A stretch of DNA of 64,000 bases from Galbibacter pacificus (lineage in GTDB: Bacteria; Bacteroidota; Bacteroidia; Flavobacteriales; Flavobacteriaceae): positions 496,001-560,000 of the forward strand of contig NZ_JAPMUA010000002.1 of assembly GCF_029603155.1 (NCBI RefSeq), written 5' to 3'. Below are positions 53,568 to 62,049 of the stretch, in pieces. The notes beneath the pieces are model-generated. The model ran no database searches. It saw only the letters and a program-made list of their open reading frames with translations, and was not told where the DNA came from. A program made the translations under genes and the position numbers. Within the stretch, counting starts at the first letter, position 1; each line of letters begins with the position of its first letter.

Positions 53568-54608
53568 TTACTTTATATACTCTATTTTTTGTGTTTCTTC
53601 TGTGTTCACAGAATCAAAGAATCCTTGGGCACGCATCCAGTCGTCGCTATAAATTTTGCTCATGTACCTCGACCCGTGATCAGGGAAAATCATAACTACA
53701 TTGCTGTTTTTATCAAACTCGCCTTCTTCGGCCAGTTGTTTAACGGCCTGCATTACAGCACCGCTTGTATAACCAACAAAACAACCTTCGGTTTTAGAGA
53801 TTTCACGGGCAGTATGCGCGCTATCTTCATCCGTCACTTTAACAAATTTATCGATGATGTCAAAATCTGTTGCCGTGGGGATTAAATTTTTACCAAGTCC
53901 TTCTATTCTATATGGATAGATTTCATCGGCATCAAATTCCTTGGTTTCATGGTATTTTTTAAGCACGGAACCATAGGCGTCTACACCAATAATTTTAATG
54001 TCCGGGTTTTTCTCCTTTAAAAAACGTGCCGTTCCAGATATAGTTCCGCCTGTACCACTACATGCAACAAAATGCGTAATCTGGCCTGCTGTTTGTTCCC
54101 ATATTTCAGGTCCAGTAGTCCTGTAATGTGCATCTATATTAAGCTCGTTGAAATATTGGTTAATGTAGACCGAACCTTTAATTTCTTCGTGCATACGTCT
54201 TGCAACTTGGTAATACGACCTGGAATCGTCTGCGCTAACGTGGGCCGGACAAACATATACTTTGGCACCCATTGCACGAAGCATGTCTATTTTATCGGGA
54301 GACGATTTAGAGCTTACCGCCAAAATGCAATCGTAGCCCTTTATAACGCTTACCATTGCGATACTGAATCCCGTGTTTCCAGAAGTAGTTTCTATTATGG
54401 TATCGCCGGGTTTTAAAACTCCCTTGCGCTCGGCTTCTTCTATAATGTGTAGTGCAATTCTATCTTTACTGGAATGTCCTGGATTAAAGGCTTCTACCTT
54501 AGCATAAAAATTTCCGATAAGATCCTGGGTTATTTTCTTTAGTCTTAGAAGTGGGGTATTCCCTATTAAATCTAAAACATTATCGTAAGCTTTTATCTTT
54601 TCTTTCAT
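53568..54608 (-). CDS. Cysteine-synthase-fold PLP enzyme, probable cysteate synthase
   Basis: A 346-residue fold-type-II PLP enzyme. The cofactor Lys is Lys48 in FNPGHSSKDRIA; the substrate loop is ETTSGNTGFS; the glycine loop is CSGTGGTISGTA. It is about 50 residues longer than CysM and differs at the substrate region (GHSSKD instead of GGSVKD), so it is not the housekeeping cysteine synthase, which is encoded at 18788-19675. First gene of the run with JmjC, SDR and the oxoamine synthase; a beta-replacement by sulfite to give cysteate would feed that synthase. Cystathionine beta-synthase-like activity is the main alternative. Confidence 0.8.
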   Translation of the reverse strand: MKEKIKAYDNVLDLIGNTPLLRLKKITQDLIGNFYAKVEAFNPGHSSKDRIALHIIEEAERKGVLKPGDTIIETTSGNTGFSIAMVSVIKGYDCILAVSSKSSPDKIDMLRAMGAKVYVCPAHVSADDSRSYYQVARRMHEEIKGSVYINQYFNELNIDAHYRTTGPEIWEQTAGQITHFVACSGTGGTISGTARFLKEKNPDIKIIGVDAYGSVLKKYHETKEFDADEIYPYRIEGLGKNLIPTATDFDIIDKFVKVTDEDSAHTAREISKTEGCFVGYTSGAVMQAVKQLAEEGEFDKNSNVVMIFPDHGSRYMSKIYSDDWMRAQGFFDSVNTEETQKIEYIK

Positions 54609-54655
54609 AAAAATTTGGTTAGATACAAACTTGTATTGAATTCCTCCAAACCTTG

Positions 54656-54663
54656 CAAATTTA
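54656..54663 (-). promoter_or_regulatory. Candidate -7 promoter element of the sulfonolipid gene run
   Basis: On the minus strand TAAATTTG, an exact TAnnTTTG, ends 47 bases before the ATG of the cysteate-synthase-like gene, in the gap after the peptidase gene. Confidence 0.45.
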
Positions 54664-54677
54664 GTTATTTTTTTTAA

Positions 54678-56810
54678 TTACTCTTGGATTCCTTCCAAAT
54701 CTAAAAGGAAAGCATATTCTTGAGCAACCTCTTTTAAAGCTTCAAATCTTCCCGAAGCTCCGCCATGGCCTGCATCCATGTTTATTTGAAACAACAGCAG
54801 GTTATCGCCTTTTTTAACATTTCTTAACTTTGCCACCCACTTGGCAGGTTCCCAATATTGTACTTGGGAATCGTGCAGCCCCGTAGTGACCAATAAATTT
54901 GGATATACTTTTGCTTCTACGTTATCGTAGGGCGAATAGGATTTTATATAATTGTAATATTCCTTGTCGTTCGGGTTTCCCCACTCATCGTACTCGCCTG
55001 TTGTAAGTGGTATGGACTCGTCCAGCATCGTTGTAACCACATCTACAAAAGGAACTGCGGCTATAACCCCATTATACAGCTTTGGTGCCAAGTTTACAAC
55101 GGCCCCCATTAAAAGGCCTCCTGCCGACCCGCCCATTGCGTACATATGTTCTGGCGAAGTGTAATTTTCTTCAATTAAGTATTTTGTACAATCTACAAAA
55201 TCGGTAAATGTGTTCTTTTTTGTAAGCAGTTTTCCGTTCTCATACCAGTTTCTTCCTAAGTATTCCCCACCACGGATATGGGCTATGGCGTATATAAACC
55301 CTCTATCCAGCAATGACAACCTAACGGATGAAAAATAGGGGTCGATCGTAGCGCCGTACGATCCATATCCATATAGCAGTAATGGATTTTTACCGTTTTT
55401 CTCGATACCTTTTTTATAGACCATTGAAATAGGGATCATGGTCCCATCGGAAGCTTTTGCCCAAACCCTTTCTGATGTATAATTGTCTTTGTTAAACTTT
55501 CCGCCAAGTACTTCTTGCTCTTTTTTAACCACTTTTTCTTTGGTTATCATATTAAAATCAATGGTACTTGCCGGGGTGGTTATAGAATTATATACGTAAC
55601 GCAATGTATCTGTGTCGAATTCCAAATTAGTCGATGTAAATGCCGTATAGGTCTCGTTATCGAACGGGATATCGTAATCGGCCGTGTTGTCCCACCGCTT
55701 TATGTGTATTTTGTTCAATCCGTTTGTGCGCTCGCTTACTACCAAATAATCCTTAAATATATCGATGTCCTCCAACAGAACATCATCCCTGTGCGGAATT
55801 ACTTCTTCCCAGTTTTCCTTGGTTGTTTTATCAACTGGAGTTTTCATCAATTTAAAATTGGTGGCCTTATCGGCATTGGTAATAACGTAAAAAGAATCAT
55901 CATAATGAGCAATACTGTACTCTAATCCTCTTGTACGGGGCTCAAAAACTGTTAATTTGCTGTCCGGCTTATCGGCATCCAAAAAGCTATATTCTGATGT
56001 AAGTGTACTGCTGGAACCAAAAACTATATATTTTTTAGATTTTGTTTTATACACAAAAGCATTAAAAGTTTCATCTTCTTCAAAATACACCAACTTGTCT
56101 TCCGGAGATTCCTGCCCGAGCACATGCTTGAATATTTTATCAGAACGTAGTGTTTGTTCGTCTTTACGGGTATAAAACAAGGTTTTGTTATCGTTTGCCC
56201 ATGTACTTCCGCCGGTGGTATTTTCTATTTTTATGGGAAGTATCTCCCCGGTTTCCAAATTTTTTACTTGCAGGATGTATTTTCTTCTGCTTAACGTGTC
56301 TACTCCAAAAGCAGCCAATTTATTATCCGGACTTATATTAATGCTCCTTAAATTAAAAAACGAATGCCCTTCTGCCATTTTATTGCAATCAAACATAACT
56401 TCTTCTTTTGCCCCTTCTTCATCTTTCTTCCTTAAATAAATTGGGTAGTCCTTCCCCTCTTCATACTTTGTAATATACCAATACCCATTATATCTGTACG
56501 GTACAGACTCGTCGTCTTCCTTAATGCGCCCTTTCATCTCCTTGAACAGCTTTTCTTCCAAAGAATCTGTATGGGCCGTCATTTGCTTGTAATATTCGTT
56601 TTCCCGCTCCAAATAATCTATTACTTCAGGGTTTTCACGCTCGTTCATCCAATAATAGTTGTCTATCCTAATATCCCCATGTTTTTCTAGGTTCATTGGT
56701 TTTTTTTCAGCAATAGGTGGCATTATTTCTTTCATTTCTTTTTGTTCTTTCTTTTTACAGGAAGTCGCAAAAATAAGACATAGAATAAGAATGGTTGGCT
56801 GTATTTTCAT
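54678..56810 (-). CDS. S9-family serine peptidase, oligopeptidase B-like lipoprotein
   Basis: A 710-residue prolyl-oligopeptidase-family enzyme. A lipoprotein signal (FATSC) places it in the envelope. The N-terminal beta-propeller (about residues 80-430) is followed by the alpha/beta-hydrolase domain, with YGYGSYG, HIRGGEYLGRNWYE, the nucleophile Ser562 in GGSAGGLLMG, and the late His in NMDAGHGG, with the Asp before DSQVQYWEP. The sequence pattern fits oligopeptidase B, which cuts short peptides after basic residues. The envelope location is less common for this enzyme. It is separated by 69 bases from the cysteate-synthase-like gene. Confidence 0.92.
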   Translation of the reverse strand: MKIQPTILILCLIFATSCKKKEQKEMKEIMPPIAEKKPMNLEKHGDIRIDNYYWMNERENPEVIDYLERENEYYKQMTAHTDSLEEKLFKEMKGRIKEDDESVPYRYNGYWYITKYEEGKDYPIYLRKKDEEGAKEEVMFDCNKMAEGHSFFNLRSINISPDNKLAAFGVDTLSRRKYILQVKNLETGEILPIKIENTTGGSTWANDNKTLFYTRKDEQTLRSDKIFKHVLGQESPEDKLVYFEEDETFNAFVYKTKSKKYIVFGSSSTLTSEYSFLDADKPDSKLTVFEPRTRGLEYSIAHYDDSFYVITNADKATNFKLMKTPVDKTTKENWEEVIPHRDDVLLEDIDIFKDYLVVSERTNGLNKIHIKRWDNTADYDIPFDNETYTAFTSTNLEFDTDTLRYVYNSITTPASTIDFNMITKEKVVKKEQEVLGGKFNKDNYTSERVWAKASDGTMIPISMVYKKGIEKNGKNPLLLYGYGSYGATIDPYFSSVRLSLLDRGFIYAIAHIRGGEYLGRNWYENGKLLTKKNTFTDFVDCTKYLIEENYTSPEHMYAMGGSAGGLLMGAVVNLAPKLYNGVIAAVPFVDVVTTMLDESIPLTTGEYDEWGNPNDKEYYNYIKSYSPYDNVEAKVYPNLLVTTGLHDSQVQYWEPAKWVAKLRNVKKGDNLLLFQINMDAGHGGASGRFEALKEVAQEYAFLLDLEGIQE

Positions 56811-56843
56811 ATAATTTTAGTTAATAATTATGACCTAATTTAG

Positions 56844-56851
56844 TAATTTTG
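56844..56851 (+). promoter_or_regulatory. Candidate -7 promoter element of the YbaB gene
   Basis: TAATTTTG, an exact TAnnTTTG, ends 20 bases before the ATG at 56872. Confidence 0.5.
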
Positions 56852-56871
56852 TCGATATAAAATAAAAAAAT

Positions 56872-57195
56872 ATGTTTGGAGACTTCATGGGAATGATGGG
56901 GAAACTTAAAGAAACCCAGCAAAAAATAGAGGAAACAAAAAAAAGACTTGACACGGTAACACTTTCGGAAGAAAGTGCTGATAAATTGATACATATAACC
57001 ATAACGGCCAATAGGGAAATTAAATCTATTGAAATAAACGATGAACTTTTAAAAGATAAAGAACAACTGGAAGATTATCTTGTTCTACATGTCAATAAAG
57101 CAATAGCACAGGCCACAAAGGTAAACGAAACCGAATTGGGTGCCGTGGCCAAGGAAGGGATGCCGAACATTCCGGGAATGGACATGTTTAAATAA
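56872..57195 (+). CDS. YbaB/EbfC-family nucleoid-associated protein
   Basis: A 107-residue DNA-binding dimer. FGDFMGMMGKLKETQQKIEETKKRL is the N-terminal helix that forms the tweezer-like dimer; ITANREIKSIEINDELLKD is the central sheet; LVLHVNKAIAQA is the third segment. Full length for the family. Usually located near dnaX-recR or peptidase genes; here it is divergent from the oligopeptidase gene and followed by a broken thioredoxin gene. Confidence 0.93.
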   Translation: MFGDFMGMMGKLKETQQKIEETKKRLDTVTLSEESADKLIHITITANREIKSIEINDELLKDKEQLEDYLVLHVNKAIAQATKVNETELGAVAKEGMPNIPGMDMFK

Positions 57196-57199
57196 TTTT

Positions 57200-57207
57200 T
57201 ATTTTTG
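57200..57207 (+). promoter_or_regulatory. Candidate -7 promoter element of the thioredoxin pseudogene
   Basis: TATTTTTG, an exact TAnnTTTG, lies 37 bases before the ATG at 57245. The promoter thus seems to have survived although the gene is interrupted. Confidence 0.4.
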
Positions 57208-57244
57208 GCTTGATGTTTGCCATTGATTGAATAAAACAAACGAA

Positions 57245-57685
57245 ATGAAATTTTTTTCAATACTTTTTTTAGCCATAAGCCTTCTGCTAGCCGAGACATC
57301 TCCTTCGGTTAATTGGTTGACCGATTACCCCGAAGCAAAGGCCATTGCCAAACAGGAAAAGAAAAACATCTTAATGTATTTTACAGGAAGCGATTGGTGC
57401 GGCCCATGCAAAATGCTAAAGTAAGATTTGTTTGATACAGACAAGTTTAAGGAACTTTCTAAAAATTATGTACTGGTTAAAGTAGATATTCCCCGAAGAA
57501 TAGACATTATAACACCCGAGCAATTAGAAAAGAACAAAGAATTGCTAAAAAAATATAATTCCCAACAGGCATTTCCCAAAATTGTGTTTTTAAACCATCG
57601 AGGGAAAAAAATTGATGAAGTCGAAGGTTACAATTCTTTACGGGACCCCCGCAATTATTTCTCTAAAATAGAGAAAAACCAATAA
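57245..57685 (+). pseudogene. Exported thioredoxin-family protein, interrupted by an in-frame TAA
   Basis: The gene starts at ATG 57245 with a signal peptide (FFSILFLAISLLLA) and reaches the redox motif FTGSDWCGPCKMLK. A TAA at 57422-57424 then stops translation; the same frame continues with DLFDTDKFKELSKNYVLVKVDI and runs on as a normal thioredoxin-like domain to a second TAA at 57683-57685. Family members have Lys at the position of the stop, so a single AAA to TAA change explains it. The product would be 59 residues and unlikely to fold. Otherwise the 145-residue length and the QAFPKIVFLNHRGK segment are normal. Confidence 0.85.
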
Positions 57686-57774
57686 AAAGGTTTCAGCTTT
57701 AATCAAGCCAACCCCTCGACTTTTCTGTATCCAACAGGCAAGCAATTACTTTAGGCATTATTAGCAAACGATTT

Positions 57775-59223
57775 TTATTTCTTTTCTATATTTGGCAATA
57801 CCCAAGAGTTGTCATACCAGCTTTCTTTTGGTCCGTAGACTCTAAACCATACAAAATAAGCTTGTTTATGATTGGTCTGTATCCAATTCTTATCGGCTAC
57901 TCCATTAGGTTTTTCAGGGCTGAAATAAGGTTTTATAGAGCCGTCTTTTTCTTGTTGAATACCTTCTATGTTAGAATTTACTCCCCATTTATATTGTTCA
58001 TTTAATACCATAGAATGGTATTTAGCATCGTATAAAATAACCGACCAAAAATTGGTTTCAGGTACATTAGGTGGAATTTCCATCATGTAAGTGTTGCTTC
58101 CATTTAGCCATTGTCCTTCACTGTCTTTGGTTGCTGTAATATATTGTGAACCTGCTCCTTTGGGTGCCTGGGTCATTCCTTTCGAATTAAATGTAGCTTG
58201 ATATGCCCAAACTTGTTGTTGGGTAGCGGTATACTTACCAGTTGTCCTACTTGTAAAGTTTTCGTCCAGAAAGTTATTTGCCCATTGTCAATTACTTTTT
58301 CCTGGCCATTTGAGAGCATCTGGTACCCGATTGTTAAATGTAAGGGTACGCTGGCGTAACTCGCCTAATTCTGCTGCTTTTTTCAACAATTCTTTATCGA
58401 CTTTACCTTCGAAAAAGCCCATATCATAAAGGTAGCTCATAATTACATCGTGCCTTTTATAACATGCCCCATTATTGAGTTTTACAAATTCCTTTATCAA
58501 GTCAAAAACTTGGGTTTCATCATACAGCATATCCATGAAATGTCCATCTGCCATTTTGTTGGAAGTATTATAGAATGTGGTAGCTGGAGGATTATCAGCA
58601 TCTTTTAATGAATAGGTTTTTATACCCTCTTGCATAAATTTCACGGTTGCTTTTCTATCTCCATTTTTCACAAAACCACGAAGTAACCACACTATGGTAT
58701 TGGCTGGAGATTTGTAATGAAAGTATCCTTCAGGAATTTCACCATTGTATTCAGGGGATGTAAATAAGTATTTACCACCTTTTCCTTTGTCTGGCCCCAT
58801 TCCCCCTATATCTATAATATTTACCCAACCAGGAGCATTTGCCATTCCCATCATTCCAGCGGGAACTTCTACAACTACTGCACCTCCTTGTTCATTAAGG
58901 TTAACGGGATGTACTGCATATATAGTGGTACTATTTGCTGTTAAAACTTTTAGTTTAGCATTTACTGAAGTTTCCATGATACCTATATTTTGAGCTGTGG
59001 AACCTTCTTTAAGATATGAATTATACAAGGCCATAAAAGCGGCTTCAGGTTGCAAATCGCAATATGCACGTGTAAGGTTTTCCAAATCCCATTGTTTATA
59101 GATTTTTGTTGGGTCTAATGGTGGGTAGTGTCCATCCTCATGCTGTGCGAAAATGACAGTGTTACAGCAAAAAAAAAGTATTGAAATTTTGAAATGAATG
59201 TGCATTAAAGTTATTTTTTTCAT
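57775..59223 (-). pseudogene. DUF1254-DUF1214 exported protein, interrupted by an in-frame TGA
   Basis: The first part (59223-58288, 311 residues with a signal peptide ending about IFAQ) is a DUF1254 domain: YCDLQPEAAFMALYNSYL, YAVHPVNLNEQGGAVVVEVPAG and ANTIVWLLRGFV. It stops at a TGA (58290-58288) after KWPGKSN. The same frame continues with QWANNFLDENFTSRTTGKYT and runs through a complete DUF1214 domain (MMEIPPNVPETNFWSVILYD, AYFVWFRVYGP) to a stop at 57775. DUF1254 and DUF1214 are normally joined in one protein, so this is one gene broken by a nonsense change. The function of the family is unknown. Confidence 0.87.
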
Positions 59224-59269
59224 TTTTAACTGGTTTTATCGTAAAATCTTTGCTAGTTGCCCATTATTC

Positions 59270-60369
59270 TTAATCATTTATAAGCCTAAATTCGGTTCTT
59301 CGGTTTACGGCATGTTCCCTTTCTGTACAAGAAACGCCATCGGCACATCTGTTTTTAAGTTTCGTTTCGCCGTAACCATTGGCTACCAATAGACTGGAAT
59401 TAACTCTCTTGGAGATTAAATAGTTTGCAACTGCTTGTGCCCTTCTTTCTGACAATATCTGGTTGCTTTGCTTTGATCCACTGGAATCGGTATGCGAAGC
59501 CAATTCTATTTTAACTCCCGGATTTTGTTTAATTACGGGAATAAGATTGTCGTCTATAATTTTTTTGGCCTCAAGGGTCAAGGTATAACTGGCAAGATTC
59601 CAGTTAATCGGTAAAGCATTATATTCCACAAGCTTACATTCTACTTCTTTCCAAGTTGTAAGACCGCCTTTATCTTTTAAGACTTCTTTAGTTATCGTTT
59701 GGTACTCGGCTGGAACGGTTTCTTCTACCGTATATACATCTTTCACCAAAACGGTCTTTGTAACCTCGTCGTACTCTGCCGGAATCTCTACTTCCACTAC
59801 TTTTGCAGGCTCAATAATTATTTTCTTGGTATAAGAAATTTGCTTCTCTGCAACTGGAGTTGAAACAGTGCTGGCATCTACATTTATCACCTCTTTAGGA
59901 AATGTTTCGTACTCGGCAGGGTAACCTTTATAGCACCAATACCTACAATCGTCGGGATTGGAAGACTCGCAATCGGGTGCGGGCGCCCCCAATTCCCATT
60001 GGGCATAGGCCGGTTTTATTTCTATAGTCTCAGAGCTTTGGGAGAATGTTGCAGGTACAACTTTTAAAATATTGGACCTTTCCTTTGATACATATGAAAC
60101 AGTTTCTGTTTCCTATTTAGCAGGAACTACAGTTAGTTTTTACTAGCTTCTTTAACCAATACGCTTTCTGTTACTGTTTTATATTCAGCTGGATAGGTTT
60201 TTAATACTTTATGTGCTGGTTTTATCATTATTTGTACATCTTCATTCACATATGTGTCTGGAGTTGTACACCTTACATAACATTTCCCGGGCTCGGGATT
60301 GTTTGGGAGATCCTGTGCATAAATACCACAAGAAATAAATGTTAACAATAGTAATAATATTCTTTTCAT
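59270..60369 (-). pseudogene. OmpA-family lipid-exposed protein with PAEY repeats, frameshifted and stopped
   Basis: The N-terminal part (60369-60133) has a signal peptide ending GIYAQ and a PAEYKTVTESVLVKEASK repeat, then stops. Losing one A in the A5 run at 60141-60137 explains it: in the next frame the sequence resumes as LTVVPAK, is stopped again by TAG at 60115-60113, and continues ETETVSYVSKERSNILKVV through further PAEY repeats to a C-terminal OmpA domain (ALPINWNLASYTLTLEAKK, ELASHTDSSGSKQSNQILSERRAQAV). Two independent lesions are needed to restore one protein. OmpA-domain proteins bind peptidoglycan. About 365 codons in total. Confidence 0.85.
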
Positions 60370-60548
60370 TTTTTTATCTAAAAGATTAATAATGATTTCA
60401 AGAAAAACATATATGGATTTTAAATATTCTGCGCAGAACTGCCCATATTGTTAAGACAGCTAAATATTTTTTATAAAACCCAAAAATGCATTTCAAATTT
60501 TCCTATATTTATACTTATAGGATTTAACAAAAATAATATATTTCCATA

Positions 60549-60875
60549 ATGTTTGAATTTTTTTACTCTGAAAAATCGAGTCAATTCTATTTTAATTTAA
60601 AAGCTCAGAACGGACAAATTATTTTGTCCAGTGAAATGTACCAGAACAAACAAGGAGCAGAAAACGGTGTAGCATCAGTAAAAAGGAATGCTGAAGATAT
60701 GAGCAAGTATGAACGGAAGACTGCCTCCAATGGAAAGTTTTATTTTAACCTAAAGGCATCAAACGGGCAGATTATTGGGAAAAGCCAGATGTATTCTTCT
60801 GAAGCAGGCATGGAAAATGGCATCAATTCTGTAAAAAACAATGCTCCAATGGCCGGAGTTATCGATTTAAGTTGA
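60549..60875 (+). CDS. YegP/DUF1508 family protein
   Basis: A 108-residue protein made of two tandem DUF1508 repeats: YFNLKAQNGQIILSSEMYQNK with the following GAENGVASVKRNA, and YFNLKASNGQIIGKSQMYSS with GMENGINSVKNNA. Cytoplasmic and small; the molecular role of the family is not established. It is intact, in contrast to the three genes to its left, and stands alone. Confidence 0.92.
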   Translation: MFEFFYSEKSSQFYFNLKAQNGQIILSSEMYQNKQGAENGVASVKRNAEDMSKYERKTASNGKFYFNLKASNGQIIGKSQMYSSEAGMENGINSVKNNAPMAGVIDLS

Positions 60876-60934
60876 TTTTTTCAATAAACATATTTTCTCT
60901 CACTTAAAGAGAAATCATATATATTAAACGATAT

Positions 60935-61954
60935 CTACAGGCCTGTTATAGTTTTTAAAACCTTTTCATGCATTTCATCCGTATAATCCAAATGGGTAAC
61001 AATACGTAATTTTCCCTGCCCCATATGGATAATGGATATACCGTTTTTTTGGAGGGATTCCATAAATGGAGCAATCTCGACATCATCATTTAAATAGAAA
61101 ATAAGAATATTTGTTTCTACCGGGTCTATGGCTTTTATATACGATGTTTTTTCAAGGACTTCGGCTATTTCCTTGGCTTTTTTATGGTCAATGGCCAATC
61201 TTTCAATATGGTTGTCCAACGCATATATTCCAGCGGCGGCCAAATAACCCGCTTGCCGCATGCCGCCCCCCAATACTTTCCTTATCCGTAGGGCTTTTTC
61301 CATAAATTCCTTGCTGCCCATTAATACAGAGCCCACGGGGCAGCCAAGGCCTTTGCTTAAGCAAACCGATATGGAATCAAATACTTTTCCGTATTGTTCG
61401 GCTGTTTCATTTTTTGCAACCAGCGCATTCCATAACCGGGCACCATCCAAATGTAACCCAAGCGAATTTTCATCGCATACCTTTCTTATCTTAATAATTT
61501 CAGGAAAATCCCAACAGGCACCTCCACCCCTATTTGCCGTGTTTTCGAGACATACCAATGTGGTAAGCGGACTGTGGTAAAAATCTGGTGGATTGATGGA
61601 ATCTTCAACCGCTTCGGCTGTAAAACGACCATTATCCCCATTTATCAACTTGCAACTTACACCGCTGTTAAAGCTTACCCCGCCACCTTCGTAATTAAAA
61701 ATATGCGCATCTTTATCGGCTATTAACTGCTCTCCCGGTTGTGTGTGCACTTTTATGGCGGTTTGGTTGGCCATGGTACCGCTCGGGAAAAACAAAGCAG
61801 CTTCTTTGCCAAACATTTGCGCAACTTTATGCTCTAGTTCGTTCACGGCAGGATCGTCCTTAAAAACATCGTCGCCAACCCTTGCGTTCATCATCGCTTC
61901 GAGCATTTCTTTTGTGGGCTTGGTAACGGTATCGCTAATAAGATTTATCTTCAT
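60935..61954 (-). CDS. ltaE: Low-specificity L-threonine aldolase
   Basis: A 339-residue fold-type-I PLP enzyme that splits threonine and allo-threonine into glycine and acetaldehyde. Motifs: NLISDTVTKPTKEMLEAM at the N terminus, GDDVFKDDPAVNELE, FFPSGTMANQTA, LHLDGARLWNA with the PLP-binding Asp, and the cofactor Lys in CLSKGLGCPVGS; GGGMRQAG follows. Full length for the family. Divergent from prfB, 95 bases apart. Confidence 0.93.
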   Translation of the reverse strand: MKINLISDTVTKPTKEMLEAMMNARVGDDVFKDDPAVNELEHKVAQMFGKEAALFFPSGTMANQTAIKVHTQPGEQLIADKDAHIFNYEGGGVSFNSGVSCKLINGDNGRFTAEAVEDSINPPDFYHSPLTTLVCLENTANRGGGACWDFPEIIKIRKVCDENSLGLHLDGARLWNALVAKNETAEQYGKVFDSISVCLSKGLGCPVGSVLMGSKEFMEKALRIRKVLGGGMRQAGYLAAAGIYALDNHIERLAIDHKKAKEIAEVLEKTSYIKAIDPVETNILIFYLNDDVEIAPFMESLQKNGISIIHMGQGKLRIVTHLDYTDEMHEKVLKTITGL

Positions 61955-62025
61955 GGAAGTTTCTATTTAGATGATAAAGTTAATACACAACGTTTAAAAA
62001 ATACCCATCATTTAAAAAAGTGTTT

Positions 62026-62033
62026 TACTTTTG
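62026..62033 (+). promoter_or_regulatory. Candidate -7 promoter element of prfB
   Basis: TACTTTTG, an exact TAnnTTTG, ends 16 bases before the prfB ATG. Confidence 0.5.
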
Positions 62034-62049
62034 AAAAAAATAAAATTAT

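Noticed and set aside
57245..60369. Stop-codon readthrough or genetic-code change to explain the interrupted genes
   Set aside because: TAA, TGA and TAG are all involved, plus a frameshift, while neighbouring genes use all three as normal ends.
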